From positions 1,736,001 to 1,800,000 of the forward strand of contig JHVA01000001.1 in assembly GCA_000688615.1 (NCBI GenBank): 64,000 nt of DNA. The letters are read 5' to 3'. The stretch comes from Acidobacteriaceae bacterium KBS 146. GTDB taxonomy: Bacteria; Acidobacteriota; Terriglobia; Terriglobales; Acidobacteriaceae. Positions 59,557-64,000 of this stretch are shown here, piece after piece; position 1 is the first letter of the stretch, and each line of letters begins with the position of its first letter. The position numbers and the translations under genes are program-made. Under the pieces are notes generated by a model. The model had not been told where the DNA came from, did not search any database, and was given only the letters and a program-made list of their open reading frames with translations.

Positions 59557-62223
59557 ATGAGCCCCTCCGATTTCCAAGATGAACCGACCCTGATCCAGCG
59601 CCGGCGGCACAGTGACTCCAGCCAGTCTCGCCGTCTTCCCAGATACCTCTCCATCGCTGTCTCTATCCTGCTCATTCTTGCCCTCACGGCATTCTTTGCA
59701 GCACGCAGCTACGTCCATCACATCCTGACAGCCTCGCTTCCGCAGGTCGATGGCGCGCTTGCTGTCCCTGGCCTTACGGCTCCCGTGGCCGTTCAGCGCG
59801 ACATTCATGGCGTTCCTTACATCCGGGCTGCCTCCCTGGATGACCTCGTCTTTGCCCAGGGCTTCGTCACCGCTCAGGACCGCCTCTTCCAGATGGACCT
59901 GTTGCGTCGCCACGGAGCTGGAGAATTGGCCCAGATTCTCGGGCCCACCTTCGTGCAGCACGACCGCATCCAGCGAACCCTGCAGCTTCGCGCGACCGCT
60001 GACCGTGCCATCTCCGCTCTTCCAAAGGATCAGCTTCATTACCTCGAGGTCTACGCCCGCGGAGTCAACGCCTCCATCGCAGTTCAGAGGGAACAGCTTC
60101 CGTTGGAGTTCCAGGTCCTGCGCTACATCCCTACTCCCTGGACCCCCCGGGATTCGCTCCTGGTGGGGCTCGTCATGTACCAGGACCTCACAAATCAGTT
60201 TCCCACCAAGCTGAGCCGCGAGGCCATCGCTTCTCATCTGTCCCCTGATCTCGTGGCAGATCTCTATCCCGTTGGATCCTGGCGCGACCACCCTCCCGAG
60301 CAGCCCACCGTCGATCTCACCGCGCCGCAGGAGCTTCCCGACATTCCGTTGGATGAGTCCCAGACGAAACTTCAGCGCCCGAAGCTCCCTACTGCTTCCC
60401 CTGCCGACATCCTCGCTCTGGCACAGGCGCTTCAACCTAGCGTCTGTCCGTCGTGTACCTCCGGTTCCAACAACTGGGTCGTCTCCGGAACGCGGACTGC
60501 TACCGGAAAACCACTGCTGTCGAACGATATGCACCTGCGCCTTACGGTCCCGGGAACCTGGTATCAGGCCGATCTCGCTGCTCCTGCTCCCTTCGGCAGC
60601 TTCCACGTCGCCGGAGCCTCGCTTCCCGGGCTGCCCTTCATCATCGTGGGCCATAACGACCACATCGCATGGGGCTTCACCAATCTCGGCGCCGACGTCC
60701 AGGACGTCTACATCGAACACCTTCGTGGCTCAGGCCCCACAACCGAGTTCCAGTCTGCAGATGGCGCCTGGCACTCCCTGCTCCACCAGACAGAGGTGAT
60801 CCACGTACGGGGTAAGCCCGATGTCGAGCTCGACGTCACCTCTACCCTGCACAACGGCACTCCTACACCCATCATCTCTCCCCTGCTTCCCAGCGAGAAG
60901 CGCGCCCTCTCTCTGTGCTGGACCATCTACGATCCGTCCACCCTCTCCGCGCCATTTCTTCACGTCAACGCAGCCACCGACTGGCCCAGCTTTCTGACTG
61001 CCTTCTCCGGGTTTGGTGGACCGGCCGAGAATGCCGTCTATGCCGATGATCAGGGTCACATTGGCTACCACGCCGTCGGCGCCATACCCATCCGAGGGAA
61101 TCCCCTCGCTCCTGCTTCCACGACACCGGCCTCGCCGTCTCCAGCACCTACTGCATCGGGACAGGCTGCACCCGCAACGACGCAGCCTGTTAGCCCATTG
61201 AGTCCCGTCCCTGTCGATGCCGTCACCGGCCATTATGGATGGACCGGCTACATTCCCTTCGCCCAGCTTCCACAGTCTTTCGATCCGGCGAACGGCGTTC
61301 TTGCAACCGCGAACGCCCGCGTCACGCCCGATGGCTATCCCCACCCCATCACGCTCAACTGGGCCGCGCCTTATCGCAACGAGCGCATCTGGAAGGTACT
61401 CCTAAATCGCGAGCATCTCACCGCCTCTGACATGCTCTCGCTCCAAACCGATATCTACTCCGATCTGGATCACAATCTCGCGCAACGCCTCGCCTACTCG
61501 ATCGATCATTCAACCACTCGGGACAAGCGGGTCCATCAGGCCGCTGATCTGCTTCGCAACTGGAACGGCCAGGTCGACGCCAACTCTCCCGCCCCGCCCA
61601 TCGTCAACGCCACCGTCGAAGCCTTCTGGCAGCTCCTGCTTGAGCCTCGCCTGGGATCGGAGCTGCAGACGGATCTTGAAGGCCAATCCGTTCCGCTGTG
61701 GAAGCTCTATCGCTGGGGCGAGAAGAGCTACGCCGCCGAGCAGATCATGATGCACACCCCTGATCACTGGCTGCCCCCTGGCTTCACCAACTGGAACGAA
61801 CTGCTGACCGCAGCCGTCGCACGCGGCCTTACCAACGCCCACGCTCCCGGCAACCTCGCACACTGGAAGCACGGAGAGGCCTACCCGATCGATCTTGAGC
61901 ATCCCGTCTTCTCTCAGTCGGCCTTTCTCCGTGCGTTGATTCACCTGCCCATCGGCACGGGCGTCAAGCCGCTCAGTGGAGATACCAGCACCGTCAAACA
62001 GGTAAGCCGAACCTTCGGCCCTTCGGAGCGCTTTACCGCCGATCTCTCTGACCTGGATCGCTCCACCTTCAACGTCGTGCTCGGGCAGTCAGGTAATCCC
62101 GCGAGCCCCTGGTTTATGGATCAGTGGCCCGCCTGGTATAACGGCACGACCTTCCCCATGCCCTTTACCACCGCAGCCGTCAACGCGGCGACCCGTCACA
62201 CCCTGACCCTTCAACCGCAATAG
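59557..62223 (+). CDS. penicillin acylase family Ntn-hydrolase
   Basis: An 888-residue secreted or anchored precursor (ATG at 59557; a TTG four codons earlier is possible). A membrane anchor (about 27-48, LSIAVSILLILALTAFFAARSYV) is followed by the alpha part ('VAVQRDIHGVPYIRAASLDDLVFAQGFVTAQDRLFQMDLLRR'). The autoprocessing Ser is Ser304 in 'TSGSNNWVVSGTRTATGKPLLSNDMHL', which starts the beta chain. A Pro/Ala/Ser/Thr-rich insert (about 505-545, APASTTPASPSPAPTAS) interrupts the beta chain. 'GHNDHIAWGFTNLGADVQDVYIEHL' is intact. Substrates may be acyl-homoserine lactones, beta-lactams or other amides. Confidence 0.92.
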   Translation: MSPSDFQDEPTLIQRRRHSDSSQSRRLPRYLSIAVSILLILALTAFFAARSYVHHILTASLPQVDGALAVPGLTAPVAVQRDIHGVPYIRAASLDDLVFAQGFVTAQDRLFQMDLLRRHGAGELAQILGPTFVQHDRIQRTLQLRATADRAISALPKDQLHYLEVYARGVNASIAVQREQLPLEFQVLRYIPTPWTPRDSLLVGLVMYQDLTNQFPTKLSREAIASHLSPDLVADLYPVGSWRDHPPEQPTVDLTAPQELPDIPLDESQTKLQRPKLPTASPADILALAQALQPSVCPSCTSGSNNWVVSGTRTATGKPLLSNDMHLRLTVPGTWYQADLAAPAPFGSFHVAGASLPGLPFIIVGHNDHIAWGFTNLGADVQDVYIEHLRGSGPTTEFQSADGAWHSLLHQTEVIHVRGKPDVELDVTSTLHNGTPTPIISPLLPSEKRALSLCWTIYDPSTLSAPFLHVNAATDWPSFLTAFSGFGGPAENAVYADDQGHIGYHAVGAIPIRGNPLAPASTTPASPSPAPTASGQAAPATTQPVSPLSPVPVDAVTGHYGWTGYIPFAQLPQSFDPANGVLATANARVTPDGYPHPITLNWAAPYRNERIWKVLLNREHLTASDMLSLQTDIYSDLDHNLAQRLAYSIDHSTTRDKRVHQAADLLRNWNGQVDANSPAPPIVNATVEAFWQLLLEPRLGSELQTDLEGQSVPLWKLYRWGEKSYAAEQIMMHTPDHWLPPGFTNWNELLTAAVARGLTNAHAPGNLAHWKHGEAYPIDLEHPVFSQSAFLRALIHLPIGTGVKPLSGDTSTVKQVSRTFGPSERFTADLSDLDRSTFNVVLGQSGNPASPWFMDQWPAWYNGTTFPMPFTTAAVNAATRHTLTLQPQ

Positions 62224-62293
62224 AATCCGACGGCCACCCTCAACCGAAGCAACCCAGGCTTTCTTCAATATCTCCGTCGCTGTCGTGTAACGG

Positions 62294-62335
62294 TGTCATC
62301 TGGAGCAAAGGCCGAAAGGATCGAAGTCGAGGAAC
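62294..62335. repeat. TGTCATC-type dispersed repeat
   Basis: TGTCATCTGGAGCAAAGGCC then GATCGAAGTCGAGGAACC and CCGC. A diverged copy of the element at 55360 and 10130, within the 256-base gap after the acylase gene. Confidence 0.45.
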
Positions 62336-62479
62336 CCCGCATTTCGCGATTTTTCCTGTTCCTCAGGCCTTCGCCCCACCGCCTGAGCGACCAGCGCCGC
62401 GTCATAGGCTGCTCTGAGCAGCCAACCACACGCTCGAACCTCCGTCCGCAAGCGCCTGTCTTTGCGATACTCTCACCTC

Positions 62480-64000
62480 ATGCCCCAAGATCGCCGGCCC
62501 CTGATCCTGCTACCTCTGGCCGCGCTTATTGCCATCACGCCTCTTATCTTCCACGGCTGCTCCTGCGGGCATGACTTCGACTTTCATCTCATCAACTGGT
62601 TCGAGGCTGCGCGTCAACTCGCGCATGCCACCTTTCCACGATGGGCTAACACACCGGCCTGGAATGCGGGCGAGCCCCGCTTCGTCTTCTACCCTCCCCT
62701 CTCCTGGCTGCTAGGAGCCCTCCTCGGCCTTCTGATGCCGTGGACGTGGACTCCCATCGCCTTTACATGGGTCGTCCTTACCGGCGCCGGACTCTCTCTC
62801 TACTACGCTGCTCGCAACTTCGCCTCGCCGGACGCTGCGCTGGTCGCGGCTGCCCTCTATCTCACCAATCCCTACATCCTTTACACAGCGTATGAGCGAA
62901 CGGCGTACGCCGAACTGATGGCTGCCATATGGATTCCGCTTGCCCTGAGCGCCGTTCTCCGAAGCCGGGTCACCGTACCGTCCGTCGCGATTCCTATCGC
63001 CCTTCTCTGGCTCACCAATGCCCCCGCCGCCGTAATGGGCTGCTACGCTATGGCGGTCATCGTTTTGATCCGCCTCGTGCTTCCCGGCGACGCGCGGCGC
63101 CTGCCTCTTGCTCTCAACGCCGCTGCCGGAGCCCTGCTCGGCCTTGGCCTTGCCTCCTTTTATCTCCTTCCTGCAGCCTACGAACGGCGCTTCGTTCAGA
63201 TCAACATGGCTATCCTTCCCGGTCTCCGTCCCTGGGATAACTTCCTCTTTCAGCACACTGCTGACCCCGAGCACGATGTCGTCCTCCGCGTAGCCTCCAT
63301 GGTTGCGATCCTGCTTATAACGCTCACCGCTCTTACGTTCACGTGGATCTTCCTCGGCGCTCCTCAATCCAGAACCCCACCTTCATCCAAACCAGCAGCA
63401 GTCACATCCCGCCTAGGCCCGATCCTTGGGATCCTGAGTCTTGCCATTTTTTTCATGCTCACCCCGCTGTCCGCCCCGCTTTGGAGATACCTCCCCGAGC
63501 TGCGCTTTCTTCAATTTCCCTGGAGATTTCTGGCCGTTCTTGGAGCCGTCTTTGGCTTCGCTCTGACACTCGCGCTCTCGCGTTTCAGGCTTCGCGGCAG
63601 CGTGGCGGCTCTACTCTGTGCAGCCGCCTTTGCTCTCCCCGGCTACCGCGTCTTCCATCAGTACTGTTATCCCGAGGACACCGTCGCCGAACGTCTGACC
63701 GTCTTCCGCTCCGCCGATCCCGGAACCGACCCGACGGACGAGTACACCCCCGTCCCCGCAGACAACGATTTCCATAACCACCAAAACCCCGGATACTGGT
63801 TAGCAGAAAAACCGGACGTCACCGCACCAGAATTCGCGACTCCCGGCCCCGCTCCGCGGCAGCTAAACCTCTCTCCCTCCGAACCTACTAATCTTGTACT
63901 CAACCTGCGCAACTATCCGGCATGGACGGTCATCCGCAACGGTTCGCCGGTCAGTACCCGCCTGGCCCGGAAAGATGGATTGATCGCCATCCCGCTTCCG
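62480..64000 (+). CDS. PTPS-related large membrane protein (3' end outside window)
   Basis: An open frame from the ATG at 62480 reaches base 64000 without a stop (507 codons). A signal/anchor helix (RPLILLPLAALIAITPLIF) is followed by 'GHDFDFHLINWFEAARQLAHATFPRWANTPAWNAGEPRFVFYPPLSWLLGALL', the mark of the 6-pyruvoyl-tetrahydropterin-synthase-related membrane domain and akin to GT-C glycosyltransferases through the acidic DFDFH loop. About ten further helices follow, with a periplasmic domain beginning near residue 400. It probably transfers sugars from lipid carriers; this is inference from fold only. Confidence 0.78.
   Translation, partial: MPQDRRPLILLPLAALIAITPLIFHGCSCGHDFDFHLINWFEAARQLAHATFPRWANTPAWNAGEPRFVFYPPLSWLLGALLGLLMPWTWTPIAFTWVVLTGAGLSLYYAARNFASPDAALVAAALYLTNPYILYTAYERTAYAELMAAIWIPLALSAVLRSRVTVPSVAIPIALLWLTNAPAAVMGCYAMAVIVLIRLVLPGDARRLPLALNAAAGALLGLGLASFYLLPAAYERRFVQINMAILPGLRPWDNFLFQHTADPEHDVVLRVASMVAILLITLTALTFTWIFLGAPQSRTPPSSKPAAVTSRLGPILGILSLAIFFMLTPLSAPLWRYLPELRFLQFPWRFLAVLGAVFGFALTLALSRFRLRGSVAALLCAAAFALPGYRVFHQYCYPEDTVAERLTVFRSADPGTDPTDEYTPVPADNDFHNHQNPGYWLAEKPDVTAPEFATPGPAPRQLNLSPSEPTNLVLNLRNYPAWTVIRNGSPVSTRLARKDGLIAIPLP

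Noticed and set aside
1-64000. tRNA, rRNA genes, CRISPR array or riboswitch
   Set aside because: No cloverleaf with a TTCGA-type arm, no spaced exact repeats and no conserved riboswitch core could be found by reading both strands.

Overview
The window looks like chromosome from an Acidobacteriaceae-type acidobacterium (Terriglobus, Granulicella or Edaphobacter relatives). This is inferred from the high GC content, a Gram-negative envelope gene set, the gene neighbourhoods, a YXWGXW-repeat protein, and short hairpin-forming intergenic repeats of a kind I associate with that group. No rRNA, tRNA or CRISPR array was seen.

The left and central parts (about 2.1-32.3 kb) are dominated by a division and cell wall (dcw) cluster read right to left: mraZ, rsmH, ftsL, ftsI, murE, murF, mraY, murD, ftsW, murG, then a break, then murC, ftsQ, ftsA, ftsZ, a transpeptidase-only penicillin-binding protein, nnr and tsaE. 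The promoter region upstream of mraZ carries three exact 10-bp-spaced GTGG repeats, as expected of a MraZ operator, next to a plausible sigma-70 promoter and a perfect DnaA-box match. The break between murG and murC (11,628-19,848) holds about 8.2 kb of accessory genes: a cupin, a nitronate monooxygenase-like protein, a YXWGXW protein, a Tat-exported sulfatase and, on the same strand as the dcw genes, a two-gene module made of a DUF4297/Cap4-type nuclease and a small SMC-like ATPase with a CPTCG hook. That pair resembles two-gene Lamassu-type (LmuA/LmuB) or related anti-phage systems and is the most interesting locus here.

From 32.4 to 40.9 kb come a DUF2127 membrane protein, a fasciclin protein, dxs, a NIPSNAP protein, an outer-membrane beta-barrel candidate, a frataxin-like CyaY, a WaaE-like glycosyltransferase and an M28 peptidase. 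From 40.9 to 46.5 kb lies a branched-chain/acyl-CoA catabolic group: a lone B12-binding mutase domain, then, on the minus strand, a carboxyltransferase subunit (methylcrotonyl-CoA carboxylase beta), an unknown membrane protein, HMG-CoA lyase, enoyl-CoA hydratase, a thioesterase and an SDR. The biotin-carrying carboxylase subunit is not in the window.

The right part (46.6-64 kb) holds a lipoprotein, nicotinamidase, an HD protein, a zinc-ribbon XRE regulator, and the uppS-cdsA-dxr-rseP lipid/isoprenoid group, interrupted by a divergent padR-DUF3861 pair. It continues with a DHH phosphoesterase, a CPBP protease, a Na+/H+ antiporter, a penicillin acylase, and the start of a large PTPS-related membrane protein cut by the window edge. 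Two gene relics were found: an SDR fragment with a one-base deletion (about 1.8-2.07 kb) and a start-less DUF3592-like frame that directly continues the pncA frame (47.9-48.3 kb).
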